Positions 1 through 10,895 of a stretch of 64,000 nt of DNA are shown in pieces. Location of the stretch: contig JABYQU010000012.1 in assembly GCA_022264855.1 (NCBI GenBank), positions 248,001-312,000 of the forward strand, given 5' to 3'. Positions within the stretch are counted from its first letter, which is position 1. Every line of letters begins with the position of its first letter. The notes under the pieces are model-generated. The model worked only from the letters and a program-made list of their open reading frames with translations, was not told the origin of the DNA and did not search any database. Both the position numbers and the translations under genes were made by a program. Source of the DNA: Lenzites betulinus (Eukaryota; Basidiomycota; Agaricomycetes; Polyporales; Polyporaceae).

Positions 1-3000
1 AATAACGCTCACGGGGCGACCGTCTACGCCAACCCCGACGATGTTCTTGAACGAAGTCGGAACGTACTGTTTCGCGAACGAGAAGGAGACGAGAACTCGT
101 CGATGTACGGCCACCGCCAACATGCGCAAAACCGATTCCTGGCTCGTGAACACTACGAAGATGGAGTCCGCGAACGCAACCGCAAAGCAGAAGAATGGTG
201 GCACCAGAGAGCTGGAGACAACATGACTCGCGCGGGCACGGCTGCAGCGCCTAACCCAGACGATAGTGACTCCTCCTCCTCGAGTAATCACAGTAGAAAT
301 AATGATAATAGGTCGCGTAATAACGATCGTCGTGAACATGGGGATACCAACCGAGGGCGGGGCCGAGGCCGCGGTGGACGTCCGCCACCTGGTAGAGGCC
401 GAGGAGATGGTGGCCAGGGGGGAGACCCGTCCGAGCCATCGTCGTCAGACCACGGGGAAAGTCACCGTGAACACTCCTCAGACGCGCATCGCCGAGGCCG
501 TAACCGACCCCGAGACCGCTCGCCGTTCCGTCAGGACGCTACACGGAGCCCGACGTATTTACATGAGAACGACTACCCCCGCGACTCCAGTCGATGGAGT
601 GACCCTAACGCGGAATACATCGAATCTCAACTACGTCATATTCGCCGTATGATCAGGGATCGTGTCGACAGGGACCCAGAGGAATTAACGGCCCTCAAGA
701 ATCTAAAGGGAATACCCGCGCCTGATAAGTATGACGGGAAAGACGATGCGGAAGCATTCCTATCATGGTTGAAGCTCATGTTACGGTGGATGCAACTTAG
801 TCGTATCACTGGGCACGGGCTGGATAGCGCACGAACCAATCTTATTGGTCAGTTCCTGACTGGAGCGGCCAGCGAGTGGTATGACGGCGTTGTCGACAAC
901 ACTCACGTCACTGGGCGGATATGGGTGTTCGAAGATGCCATGTGTGCGATGTTCAAGAGATTTATACACCGCTCCACGGCTCGAGTAGCGGCCGATAAGT
1001 TTCACTCCGCCCGCTACCGTAAGGACGCGGGAGTACACGGTCTATGGGAATACATGATTAAATGGTCCCTCAAGATGCCAAAACAGCCTGACGATTACAC
1101 GTTCAACCGTAAATTCGTAGACGCGCTACCCGAAGAAATCTACGTACCTATGCTCACTAACCGAAATGTTTCGGTAGAGAAGACGCCGCCTAACTTGATT
1201 AAATTAGCGGCGTTGGACCAGGAAATGAGTAATAGAGTTGTCGAAGAACAACGCGCTGCTCACCGAAGATACGCGCCGCGGGAGGAGAACCGCACAAACA
1301 CCCAAGGGCGAACGCACCCTGGCGCCAACTCGCCGGCGAATACACGTACTCGCCCGGGCCATTCCTCGGTACGATTCACGAACGCACAACCGTCAGCAAG
1401 TCGCGTACAGCCGAGCAACGGCTCACGAGACAGAACGCCAAACACCTCGGGGAATCGATCATTTAACCCGTCCCGCATGGTCCGACCACCTGGGGTAGCC
1501 GCCCCTACCGCCGCGAACGTAGCGGCAAACAGCTCGACAGCCGCTGCTGTCTCCGCCAATAATTATGCTGCACCGCAAGGGAGCACTCACCGGAATCTGC
1601 AATGCTACAACTGCAAGGAATTTGGGCACATCGCTCCAAATTGTCCAAAGGCCGTGACGCCTAAGTTGCGCATGGCCAGGCCGGACCCAGTCGAGTCACA
1701 CGACGGCGATGATGGTTCGTCCCCTATGAACGCGGAAGAGATGGATAGCGGACCTAGTCAGAACATCGAAATATCCGATCAATACGAAGATGAGATATAT
1801 GAAGACGCGGTAGACGGTTCACAATATGAATCACCCGGAGAAGTACCTCTCGAAGATTATAGTGAGGACGACGACGGGCGAGAGCCGTGGTTCGGAATGA
1901 TGCGTCGTATTCGGGAACCGGAGGCGGAAGATAATGTCGTCCAAGGGGACCCGATGCGACCGTCCATCTGGCAGGCCACTATGAACGATTTCATTAACCC
2001 CGCCGAAACGGTAGCGTCGGATGAGGTTATGGACACGACGGATACCACATCCGACGACGAATTACCCGGCCTGCTTCCCTTGTCACCCTCCTATGACAGA
2101 GACTTCTCACTGACATGGTCGCCTCCTCGGCCGTCGGTGCTTACACAACGGAGAGACGGACATATCTCCCCGTCAGACAGCGCACGTCGCCAAGCTGAAT
2201 TCCCCATGACCACCGACCGCGCTGAGGAGTTATGGACGGCCTTCTCACTCCATCGTCAGGACCCAACAATAGTGGACGAAATGCGCCAGCGATTTATGAA
2301 CGTCGTAGTGGCCAATCAATACGTAGCGCATGAGAACATCGGTCTCGCAGTCGAGCTTCAACACGAGAGGCAACAGATCGATGTACTCAAGGGCACTCTG
2401 GCGTGGACCCGACGTGAATTAGCCAGGGCCCTCGAACGCGAAAGCGAGACACTCCGAGCGACAAATCAGACGATTACTGCCCGCGCGCTAGTACTTCAGA
2501 ATGCTTGCGAAACGATTTCTACCCGCGAGACCATTCTGAACAACCCCTTATCGGACTCGCTCCCTGACGACGCATTCGACGGGGATTACATAGATGATCC
2601 ATCTATGCAATCCGCAACTTATGAATTGACTCGGGCCCTACACCCCGACGAACACCCCACCTCGCCGCCGGCCTACCAACGGCGCGGCCCTTCATTGAGA
2701 GCCATGGGATTCGTACGGGCTCCGCCAACTACACCTGCCGGTATGACTACCCGTGCACGCATAGGGCGGAGGCCGATCGTACCTGTCATCGAGGACACAG
2801 GACTTACGTTATTCATGCGTGTCAACGGCCTTGAAGCTATCGTCTTGTTCGACTCCGGCAGTACTGGTGACTCGGTTAGTCCGGAGTTTGCACGAGTGGC
2901 AGGCATCCGTACGTTTGAACTCGAGAACCCCACCGCATTGCAACTAGGATGTACTGGCAGTCGTTCTAGAATCAGCCACGGGGCTCAGACCACCGTTACC

Positions 3001-3291
3001 GTGGGCGATGTGACAGTAGACACTTACCTCGATGTGGTGAACCTGGATAGGTATGACGTAGTGCTGGGCACACCCTTCATGCGACGCAACAGAGTGGTAT
3101 TGGACTTCGGCACGGGAATCATTACTTGTCAAGGCCAGCCGTTCGCGTCATTATCCCCGCAAGAAGAGGACGCCGGCGCCCGCCGTCGTACGCGACCCAA
3201 CCAGGATCGATGGTCTTCAAGGGCAACCATAGCCACTACAACTGTTACACCTGTCAGTAGATCAATGCGCATCGACGACGGGTCGAGCTGA
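1..3291 (+). CDS. gag: Element A Gag-protease polyprotein (5' partial)
   Basis: Open in frame 1 from the first base, so the first ATG at 103 may be internal. The N-terminal third is low-complexity and rich in Arg, Gly, Ser and Asp. A retrotransposon Gag domain follows at about 700-1240, with Trp- and Phe-rich helices. A CCHC zinc knuckle (CYNC...GH....C) is encoded at 1603-1644. After a long acidic linker comes an aspartic protease with DSGS at about 2848-2860 and a C-terminal VLGTPF motif near 3060. Putting protease at the end of the Gag frame, before the stop, is shared with element C. The frame ends at TGA 3289-3291, and the same frame stays open straight into RT. Confidence 0.88.
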   Translation, partial: NNAHGATVYANPDDVLERSRNVLFREREGDENSSMYGHRQHAQNRFLAREHYEDGVRERNRKAEEWWHQRAGDNMTRAGTAAAPNPDDSDSSSSSNHSRNNDNRSRNNDRREHGDTNRGRGRGRGGRPPPGRGRGDGGQGGDPSEPSSSDHGESHREHSSDAHRRGRNRPRDRSPFRQDATRSPTYLHENDYPRDSSRWSDPNAEYIESQLRHIRRMIRDRVDRDPEELTALKNLKGIPAPDKYDGKDDAEAFLSWLKLMLRWMQLSRITGHGLDSARTNLIGQFLTGAASEWYDGVVDNTHVTGRIWVFEDAMCAMFKRFIHRSTARVAADKFHSARYRKDAGVHGLWEYMIKWSLKMPKQPDDYTFNRKFVDALPEEIYVPMLTNRNVSVEKTPPNLIKLAALDQEMSNRVVEEQRAAHRRYAPREENRTNTQGRTHPGANSPANTRTRPGHSSVRFTNAQPSASRVQPSNGSRDRTPNTSGNRSFNPSRMVRPPGVAAPTAANVAANSSTAAAVSANNYAAPQGSTHRNLQCYNCKEFGHIAPNCPKAVTPKLRMARPDPVESHDGDDGSSPMNAEEMDSGPSQNIEISDQYEDEIYEDAVDGSQYESPGEVPLEDYSEDDDGREPWFGMMRRIREPEAEDNVVQGDPMRPSIWQATMNDFINPAETVASDEVMDTTDTTSDDELPGLLPLSPSYDRDFSLTWSPPRPSVLTQRRDGHISPSDSARRQAEFPMTTDRAEELWTAFSLHRQDPTIVDEMRQRFMNVVVANQYVAHENIGLAVELQHERQQIDVLKGTLAWTRRELARALERESETLRATNQTITARALVLQNACETISTRETILNNPLSDSLPDDAFDGDYIDDPSMQSATYELTRALHPDEHPTSPPAYQRRGPSLRAMGFVRAPPTTPAGMTTRARIGRRPIVPVIEDTGLTLFMRVNGLEAIVLFDSGSTGDSVSPEFARVAGIRTFELENPTALQLGCTGSRSRISHGAQTTVTVGDVTVDTYLDVVNLDRYDVVLGTPFMRRNRVVLDFGTGIITCQGQPFASLSPQEEDAGARRRTRPNQDRWSSRATIATTTVTPVSRSMRIDDGSS

Positions 3292-3294
3292 CTA
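3289..3294 (+). promoter_or_regulatory. Gag stop in readthrough-type context (TGA CTA)
   Basis: The Gag stop codon TGA is followed directly by CTA. RT is encoded downstream in exactly the same frame, with no other stop between 3292 and the element B insertion. UGA CUA is a known efficient stop-readthrough context, used in fungi for peroxisomal enzyme isoforms. That element A makes Gag-Pol this way is inference. Element C has the same arrangement, one in-frame stop, but with TAG CAC. Confidence 0.45.
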
Positions 3295-5252
3295 CCCGAC
3301 GGGACTGACCTACCGTCGCCGACACCAAGATCGACGGTACGACCGGACGCGCGAGCAGAATCCGACGAAGCGCGAATAGATAAATTCAGAAAATCAATAT
3401 TGCATGAGTACAGGGACTTACTGCAACCTGTTCCCCCGGATCTACCTCCTTTCCGTGAAATCAATCACTCGATACCCCTCATAGATGATCTGGCCCAGTA
3501 TAAGTATCGCCTGCCAAAATGCCCGGAAGCCCTAAAAACACAATTAAAAGAGAAAATTGAAAGATATACGAAGGCTGGATGGTGGGTGCCTACCCAAGTC
3601 AGCCAGGCTGCGCCGTTACTGTGTGTATACAAAAAGGACGGTGGCCTGAGGACGGTAGTCGATCTTCGGCTGAGGAACGATAACACGGTTAAGGACATTA
3701 CGCCGTTCCCAGATCAGGACCAGATACGACAAGATGTAGCGAGAGCGACTTACCGCACGAAATTCGATATGTCAGATGCGTATGAACAAACACGAATCAA
3801 CGACGCTGATGTGTGGAAGACTGCCTTTGCTACAATATTCGGCACATACATCAGTAAAGTCACTCAGCAAGGAGATTGCAACGCACCGTCCACATTTCAG
3901 CGGCTCATGACACACGTATTCCGGGACAAGATCGGGGAGTGTGTTCACGTATATTTAGACGACATATTCGTATATTCAGATTCCATAGAGGAACACATCA
4001 CACACGTGCGGTGGTGCTTGGACAAGTTGAGAGTAAACAAGCTGTATCTAAGCGCCAAGAAATGCGACATCTTTTCGAAGCGAATGGATACCCTAGGACA
4101 CATAGTAGACGACCAGGGACTACACGCGGACATGGACAAAATGGCCCGCGTACGGTCCTGGCCGACTCTGCAAAATTATAATGACGTCCAACAATTTCTC
4201 GGTCTCGTACAATACTTAGCGCATTTCATGCCAGATATCACGGCGTATACGGGACCGCTCTCGTCCATGATGAGAAATGGGCAAACATTCCTCTGGAGAC
4301 CTATACATCAAAAATGCTTGGAATCCATCAAGTTAATGGCTTGTCGCGCCCCCATACTACGGCCCATTGATGCCCGCAAGGAGGACCCCATATGGGTCGT
4401 CACCGACGCATCTACGGTGGGCGTCGGCTCAGTATACGGGCAAGGGCCAGATTGGCGTACTTGCCGACCGGCAGGTTTTATGTCGAAGAAGTTCACCTCC
4501 GCACAATCGAACTATCACATGTTCGAAAAAGAAGCATTAGCCATTCTGGAGGCACTCCTTAAGTGGGAGGACAAACTTATCGGGAGGCGATTTACTATCG
4601 TAACCGATCACGCAGCATTGCGTTTTCTTCGAGATAAAAAGAAGCTATCACCCCGGCTCGAGCGCTGGATGGAGTTCCTCAGTCGCTTCAACTTCACGGT
4701 AGAATACGTGAAAGGGGAGACAAACCGAGTAGCTGATGCACTATCCAGGTACTATGAACATGTGGAAAGCGATGGGGGGCTGGCTCCATATGATTTGGTG
4801 TCAGCGGATGCCCGCCTGGATCCCGAATATGAGTTGTTAACTCCTACTTGCATAGCGGAGCTACGAATGACACGCGTAGTCGAGTCCATCGTGGAACCAC
4901 GGACGATCGAAGCGGAGGAGTTACGGCGACATAACACCCCGGGGCCATCAATTGGCGAGGAAGCTCCAGAGGACCCAATGGTACTAGAATCCGGTATAGA
5001 CGGACGGAACCTCAATGCACACGTAGAGGGTGACTTTGACCTTCGACGTACACTGTTGGACGGATATAAGGTCGACGCACTATGCAAAAAGATAGTTGCT
5101 GAACCTACTCACCACAAAAGGTTCCGTGTGGCCGACGAGATGGTCGAACACAGTCCGCGACCGGGTAAATGGGTACGGGTCATACCCGATGTCGCCCATG
5201 GACGGAAACGACTTCCTCAGATTATAATCGACCACGCGCACAACTTGATAGG
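3292..5252 (+). pseudogene. pol: Element A Pol, 5' part: reverse transcriptase and RNase H (interrupted)
   Basis: RT starts around 3430 with the PPFREINH and IPLIDD region. The catalytic YLDD box is encoded at about 3952-3963, and the palm residue region FDMSDAY lies near 3765. RNase H follows with a VTDAS start near 4396, a TDHAALR block near 4606 and an ADALSRY block near 4735. The first AUG-independent codon of the track-style ORF is TTG at 3400, so translation probably depends on Gag readthrough rather than on an internal start. The frame runs into the left LTR of element B at 5253, within the integrase HHCC finger, and gains about 95 foreign codons before stopping at 5538. I annotate only the element A part. 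Confidence 0.9.
5248..5252 (+). repeat. Target site duplication of element B, left copy (ATAGG)
   Basis: ATAGG abuts the TGTTAC start of the left LTR. The identical ATAGG abuts the end of the right LTR at 12593-12597. A 5-bp duplication is typical of Ty3/gypsy integration. Confidence 0.95.
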
Positions 5253-5617
5253 TGTTACAACCGTACGTGCTTCAGTGACGGTTGGTCACACGATTATGTC
5301 TGGGATCGGTCACGGACTCTGCCTCGTGGTTACCATGTGTTTTGGATACGTGTTTCGGTGCCTCATGGCTACGGTGTGTTTCTGCTACGCGTTTCAGTAC
5401 CTTATGGCTACGGTGTGGTTACCTGCAGGCTGCGCCTCATGGTTACAGAGTGTCTCACATGTATATATACGAGTAGGAGAGCTGAGGAGAACCTCAGCTC
5501 GACCTGGTTATCTATCGCCCTTCGAACCTCCCCTCTGAACCTCGATCCCTCTGTGTGAAGCGAATAAGTCCCTGTGCTGAAAGCCTAACAAGCGAACCAC
5601 TGGGCATCGTCTTAACA
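5253..5617 (+). repeat. Element B 5' LTR (365 bp)
   Basis: Begins TGTTACAACC and ends CTTAACA, and repeats at 12228-12592. It holds a TATATATA box at about 5461-5468 that likely drives the element. It also holds a degenerate internal duplication, in which two copies of a unit ending ATGGCTACGGTGT lie near 5365 and 5405. ORFs reading through it are fortuitous. Confidence 0.95.
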
Positions 5618-6158
5618 TAAGGTCGAGCTCTCCCCATCCGTCGATCTACCAGGATCTAGACAACCAGCTGAAACCCGACGAACCCGAACCTGAACCGCTG
5701 CTGAAAAGCGAGCGGTAACCCGACGAATCGACACGGAACCAGTCCCGAACGAATCAGAAGACTGGTCCTTTGACCCCAGCACTGGGTTAATCTACCACGA
5801 AGAACACCTAGTCTACCCAGTAGGAAACGACAAGTGGAGATACGTAAACCAAGAACGAACAGACGTAACTATCGACGAACTCCGAGCAGAGAACCCTAAC
5901 TACGACGAACGATACTATCGCTTCACTGGAAGAGAAGCCCCGAGACTAAGAGTCACACCGAACCCGACCCCACTCGACCAGATCGCACAGGAAGATCCTG
6001 TCCCAAGAGAGCCAGAACCCGAGAACTCCGAGAGCGAATCAGAGCAATCTCAGCATAGCTTCGACACCCCCACCCCACGAACCACCGGAGAACTTCCTGC
6101 ATTAACAGACGCAGTAGCCACTATCCATATCCACGAAGAACCCCGACCGCAACCCAGA
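5618..6158 (+). other. Element B leader, AUG-free, with in-frame open extension of Gag
   Basis: No ATG in any frame occurs from 5461 (TATA) to the Gag ATG at 6159. The Gag frame is nevertheless open from 5694 (after TGA 5691-5693) to 6158, about 155 codons. It reads like protein, with Trp-Arg-Tyr, Tyr-Tyr-Arg-Phe and an acidic Pro/Glu/Ser stretch. Non-AUG initiation or a spliced start could make an N-terminally extended Gag. See findings. Confidence 0.6.
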
Positions 6159-7076
6159 ATGGCAGACGAAGTCAAGCTCAAGATGCCGCCGACCTTCGAT
6201 GGCAAACGAGAAGAGCTCATCGGATGGACCCAGAAATGCGCTCTCTACTTCAAGTTCTACGAAACCAAGTTCAACACCGACGAGAAGAAAATAACATTCG
6301 CGCTCATGTTGATGAACGAAGGAACGGCAGGACAATGGGCCAGCGACTTCATCACTGAAGCTGAAGCTCGGAATCCCGTCAACTATGGCACTTGGAATGC
6401 CTTCAAGGACGCGCTTAAAGCTTCGTTCCAAGACGTCGATATGGCCGCCAGCGCCAGAGTCCTGCTACGGAACCTCAATCAGGGCAAGAAGACAGCAGAA
6501 GAATACATTCTCGAGTTCAAGAATGTCATCAGTCGATGCGGAATCAAGGACTTCAACGTTATCGCCGACTTCTTCTATCAAGGGCTGAACAAACCCCTGA
6601 GAGAAAAGATGTTTGCATTGGCCACTATGCCAGATGACGCCAGCAAGCTCTACTCTCAAGCAGCCCGCCTCGAACAGCAATGGCGACTAGGCCAAGCCTA
6701 CGATAAGAACTCGACGAAGAAGCCAGTATTCTTCCCAAAGCGCTACTCGAGCCCAAAAGAGAAGGACCCTGACGCCATGGACGTTGATCGCATGACCACC
6801 GAAGAAAGAGACCGACACTACAAGGAAGGACGATGCTTCACCTGTCATGAGATTGGACATCTCTCTCGCCACTGCCCAACCAGGAAGAACAAAGGGAAGC
6901 AGCCAGCACGCAAGATGCGGATGACCGAAACAGAGGAGGAAGCCGAAGAAGAGGGCGACGAAGACGGGAACACTCGCACTGTTACAACAGCCAGAATTCG
7001 CACTGCACTCAGAGGAGTTACCAACCCAGTTGAGAGGGACTCGATGGTGAAGGACATCCTGGAGGAGGGTTTTTAA
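6159..7076 (+). CDS. gag: Element B Gag
   Basis: A 305-residue capsid-nucleocapsid protein. Residues about 8-185 form a retrotransposon Gag domain (TFDGKREE start, helices with AGQWASDF, AEEYILEF and FYQGLN). A CCHC zinc knuckle (CFTC...GHLSRHC) sits near residue 228, followed by a basic then acidic tail. ATG 6159 is the first AUG after the LTR promoter. The reading frame ends at TAA 7074-7076, immediately after a GGGTTTT heptamer. Pol lies in the -1 frame, which is open across the junction. Confidence 0.88.
   Translation: MADEVKLKMPPTFDGKREELIGWTQKCALYFKFYETKFNTDEKKITFALMLMNEGTAGQWASDFITEAEARNPVNYGTWNAFKDALKASFQDVDMAASARVLLRNLNQGKKTAEEYILEFKNVISRCGIKDFNVIADFFYQGLNKPLREKMFALATMPDDASKLYSQAARLEQQWRLGQAYDKNSTKKPVFFPKRYSSPKEKDPDAMDVDRMTTEERDRHYKEGRCFTCHEIGHLSRHCPTRKNKGKQPARKMRMTETEEEAEEEGDEDGNTRTVTTARIRTALRGVTNPVERDSMVKDILEEGF
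7067..7073 (+). promoter_or_regulatory. Candidate -1 ribosomal slippery heptamer GGGTTTT at Gag end
   Basis: In the Gag frame the heptamer reads G GGT TTT, directly followed by TAA. Slipping back one base gives GGG TTT TTA, and the -1 frame stays open through to the pol ATG at 7130 and beyond. This matches the X XXY YYZ rule for programmed -1 frameshifting. The alternative is a simple one-base loss in the T run, the same kind of lesion inferred elsewhere in these elements. Confidence 0.4.
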
Positions 7077-7129
7077 GAACGTGGTCCGAAGCGACGTCGA
7101 AACCACGCACGCAGGTCCGTGCTGTAATT

Positions 7130-9625
7130 ATGGCAGACACCACCAAGCAATCCATGAGGATACCGCTGGCCATAATCACGGACCGAATCGTCGAAACCCA
7201 AGCCCTTATCGACACGGGAGCACAAGACTCCTTTGTGGACTATCGATATGTCCTAGAAAAGAAACTACCGATACAACCCCTCAAGGTCCCTATCCGAGCC
7301 CTCAACGCCGATGGAACCCCAAACAAGCAAGGGACAATCAAAGACTGTTCAGTCCTAGAAATCGAAGCTGGAGGACATCGACATCTTGTCCGCATGCTTG
7401 TCACCTCTCTAGGAAAGGAGAAGATCATCTTAGGGCTTCCTTGGCTACAAAGGGTCAACGCCGAAATTGACTTCACCCGAGGCTCCCTTCACATCGACCC
7501 AGCAAAAGTGAATCTACAGCTCTCTGAACGGTTGCGACAGCTCTGGTTCCCAGAACAGAACCACTTCACCGGACGAATCATGCGGAAGACAACCATAGAA
7601 GATATTCCTGAAGACAATACGCGCCAACAGTCGGAAGAAGGCAGTATCATTGCACAACAGGACACCATGAAAGCACCCTTTGCAGAATTACCCACGCCAA
7701 ACGACGATCACCAGGAACAATGCACCGATAACCTGATACTAGCGTACCTGGACAAGACCATTGAGCACCACGGGGACTACCTAAAGCTAGGAGACAAACT
7801 CACCACAGAAAACCCTAGTGAGGAAGAAGACCAGCGAGTCCGTCCCCGCCCGCGAATAGGACGAATCTATCGAGCACCGGAAGGAACAAGCTTCATCTAC
7901 TCTATGAATCTCTGGATACGGGCCAAGATCAACCCGGCTATGGCGCTCGCACAACAAGCGTCCGAGAATAACCAGAAGATCCTACCTGAAGCATACCAAG
8001 AATTTGCATCGGTGTTTGAGAAGAAAGCGGCGGAACGATTCCCATCCTCCAGACCCTGGGACCATGCCATTGAACTGAAACCGGATTTCGTGCCTAAGGA
8101 TTTCAAACCATATCGGCTGTCTCCACAGGAGCAACAAGCAGCCGATGAATTCATTGATGAAAACCTAAAGAAAGGCTATATTCGCGAATCCAAATCCCCA
8201 ATGGCATCACCACTATTCTTTGTTGGCAAGAAGGATGGATCTCTACGGCCATGTCAAGACTACCGCTATCTCAACGAAGGAACCATCAAGAACGCTTACC
8301 CGCTCCCGCTAGTAGCCGAACTGATTGACAAGCTGCAAGGTGCCAAGATCTTCTCCAAACTAGACTTGCGATCAGGCTACAACAACGTGCGAATCAAAGA
8401 TGGTGATCAATGGAAAGCAGCTTTCAAGACCCACCGAGGACTATTCGAACCCATGGTCATGTTCTTCGGACTATGCAACTCCCCAGGAACCTTTCAGGCA
8501 ATGATGAACGCCCTATTCAAAGACATGATCGACGAAGGATGGCTTGTGATCTACATGGACGATATCCTCATCTTTTCGAAGGACCAGAAGACACACAAAG
8601 AACGGACACGAAGGGTGCTGCAAAGGCTACAAGAAAATGACCTGTTCTTGAAGCTGGAGAAATGCACTTTTGACGCACCAGAAGTGGAATATCTTGGGAT
8701 GATCATCCGGGAAAACCAGGTAGCCATGGACCCTATCAAGCTGAAAGGCATCCAGGATTGGAAAGAACCCACCGACGTCAAAGGAGTACGGTCATTCTTG
8801 GGCTTTGGTAACTTCTACAGGCGTTTTATCGATCACTTTTCGGATATTGCAAAGCCGCTGAACGACCTAATCCGAAAGAACACCAAGTGGGAATGGACAC
8901 CAGCCTGTCAGCAAGCCTTTGACACCCTGAAGAACAGATTCACCACAGCACCCGTCCTGCTAATGCCTGACACCTCCAAACCATTCTTCATCGAATCAGA
9001 CGCATCGGACTTCGCATCAGGAGCCGTCCTCCGACAACGAGACGAAAATGGCGACCTCCATCCATGCGCATATTTGTCCAAGGGATTCAACGAAGCAGAA
9101 CGAAACTACGAGATCTATGACAAAGAACTCCTAGGGATAATCCGATCTCTACAAGAATGGCGCCACTACCTCCTCGGAGCACCTCATCCAGTACAAGTCC
9201 TTTCTGACCACAAGAACCTGACCTACTACCGTGATGCCCACCGACTGAACCGACGGCAAGCAAGATGGCTACTCTTCCTATCCGAATTCGACATCCAGCT
9301 ACACCATGTCCCAGGAAAAGACATGATCCAATCCGACACCCTGTCCAGACGACACGACCTTGGCCATGATACGAAGAACGATAATAATGACCGCGTCCTC
9401 CTACCCGAACACCTCTTCGTCAGAATGATTGACTCCGAACTGCAAACACGCTTCAAAGAGTTTGTCATCAAGGACCAGATATTCCAGGCAATACACATGG
9501 CGCTGAAGACCGGAACACTTCCCCCATCAAGTCTGCACTATCAGATTGGGAAGAACGGGACGGAATGGTATTCTTCAAGAACAGATGCTACGTCCCCGCT
9601 GATGAACAACTTCGGAGAGACCTAA
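7130..9625 (+). CDS. pol: Element B Pol, N part: protease, reverse transcriptase, RNase H
   Basis: Aspartic protease with LIDTGAQ at residues about 25-31 and an LGLPWL end near residue 104. RT follows, with the [13 protein letters not shown] block, [10 protein letters not shown], and the YMDD catalytic box near residue 475. RNase H has [12 protein letters not shown] near residue 623 and SDHKNLTYY near 693. The frame then runs out at 9625 in residues that no longer look like Pol, while integrase continues in the next frame from about 9557. A single added G in the GGG run at 9557-9559 would join the two frames. The true N-terminus is probably reached by frameshift from Gag (open from 7067) and not from ATG 7130. 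Confidence 0.88.
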   Translation: MADTTKQSMRIPLAIITDRIVETQALIDTGAQDSFVDYRYVLEKKLPIQPLKVPIRALNADGTPNKQGTIKDCSVLEIEAGGHRHLVRMLVTSLGKEKIILGLPWLQRVNAEIDFTRGSLHIDPAKVNLQLSERLRQLWFPEQNHFTGRIMRKTTIEDIPEDNTRQQSEEGSIIAQQDTMKAPFAELPTPNDDHQEQCTDNLILAYLDKTIEHHGDYLKLGDKLTTENPSEEEDQRVRPRPRIGRIYRAPEGTSFIYSMNLWIRAKINPAMALAQQASENNQKILPEAYQEFASVFEKKAAERFPSSRPWDHAIELKPDFVPKDFKPYRLSPQEQQAADEFIDENLKKGYIRESKSPMASPLFFVGKKDGSLRPCQDYRYLNEGTIKNAYPLPLVAELIDKLQGAKIFSKLDLRSGYNNVRIKDGDQWKAAFKTHRGLFEPMVMFFGLCNSPGTFQAMMNALFKDMIDEGWLVIYMDDILIFSKDQKTHKERTRRVLQRLQENDLFLKLEKCTFDAPEVEYLGMIIRENQVAMDPIKLKGIQDWKEPTDVKGVRSFLGFGNFYRRFIDHFSDIAKPLNDLIRKNTKWEWTPACQQAFDTLKNRFTTAPVLLMPDTSKPFFIESDASDFASGAVLRQRDENGDLHPCAYLSKGFNEAERNYEIYDKELLGIIRSLQEWRHYLLGAPHPVQVLSDHKNLTYYRDAHRLNRRQARWLLFLSEFDIQLHHVPGKDMIQSDTLSRRHDLGHDTKNDNNDRVLLPEHLFVRMIDSELQTRFKEFVIKDQIFQAIHMALKTGTLPPSSLHYQIGKNGTEWYSSRTDATSPLMNNFGET

Positions 9626-10887
9626 TCCAACGCTACCATGACACCCCGGCAATGGGACACCCCGGACGCTTCAAGACACTAGAACTCCTACGACGCGACT
9701 ACTGGTGGCCAGGAATGCACACAATGGTGTCTCGCTACGTGGAAGGGTGCGCGGAATGCCAGCAAAACAAGATCAATACGCATCCTACTACACCACCGCT
9801 GAACCCCATCTCGGCTGACGGCGTCACACGACCCTTCCAGCAAATCTCTGTTGACTACATCACCGATCTACCGACATCTGACGGTTTTGACTCAATCATG
9901 GTCATGGTAGACCACGGCCTTACAAAGGGGGTAATCCTTACACCGTGCAACAAGACCATCGACGCCATCGGAACAGCCGCGCTCATGTATCAAACCGTAT
10001 ACCGACGTTTTGGCCTCCCAGAAAAGATCATCTCCGACAGAGGACCACAATTCACATCACACGTCACCAAGGAACTAGGAAGACTCCTGAAGATCACGCT
10101 TTCTCTCAGCACCGCATACCACCCACAGAGCGATGGACAAACGGAAAGAGCCAATCAGGAGCTTGAAGTCTATCTCCGGATCTTCTGCACAGGTCGACCA
10201 GACACCTGGTCAAGACATTTGATCGACGCAGAAGTAGCGCACAACCAACGAGCCCATGCAGCCAGAAACGCCTCCCCCTTCTACCTCATGATGGGATACA
10301 ACCCGTCCTTGATCCCCATTGCCTACCCAAGGACCAATGTTCCCCTGGTACAAGACCGCCTAACTGACCTGCAAAAGGCACGTGACGAAGCACTAGCGGC
10401 ACATGAGTTAGCCCGGCAAATAATGAGGGACCGCATTATGGGAAAGTTCATCCCCTTCAAGAAAGGGCAGAAGGTCTGGCTCGAAGGCAAGAATTTGAAA
10501 CTGTCATACGCCACCAGGAAGCTTGCGCCCAAACGAGAGGGACCATTTGAAATCCTCGAAGTCATCGGCACCCTCAATTACCGTCTCAAGCTACCTGAAA
10601 CATGGAAGATCCACCCCGTGTTCCACGCAAGTTTCCTCACCCCTTATAAGGAAAACGAAACACACGGCCCCAACTACACGCGCCCTCCACCTGATCTGAT
10701 CGACGATCAAGAAGAATACGAAGTTGAGGCCATCGTGGGACACAAGAAGCAACGAGGCGGAATCAGTTACCGAATCAAGTGGAAAGGATACTCCAGTGCC
10801 GAAAATACATGGGAACCGGAAGACATGCTGCTGCCTCATGCCCGAGAGCTCTTAGAAGGATATAAGCGGGCCAAGAAATTGGCCTGA
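9558..10887 (+). CDS. int: Element B integrase with C-terminal chromodomain
   Basis: Begins inside the end of the RT/RNase H frame; the first in-frame ATG is 9565. It has an HHCC zinc-binding N-terminus (HPGR...CAECQ). The catalytic core carries the DDE triad: D in SVDYITD, D in SDRGPQF, and E in [13 protein letters not shown]. It also has the [14 protein letters not shown] and HPVFHASFL blocks common to chromoviruses. Residues about 390-440 form a chromodomain ([27 protein letters not shown]), a module that directs such elements to histone marks. It is separated from the upstream Pol frame by one apparent base deletion. Confidence 0.9.
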
Positions 10888-10895
10888 ATCTCAAC

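Noticed and set aside
5365..5430. Tandem repeats in the element B LTR as a CRISPR-like or minisatellite array
   Set aside because: Only two degenerate units; no regular spacers. No CRISPR is expected or seen in this eukaryotic window.
5253..5538. The element A pol frame continuing to 5538, and similar ORFs at 12250-12533
   Set aside because: These are reading frames through the element B LTR, present in both copies; the fusion to RT is a by-product of the nested insertion.
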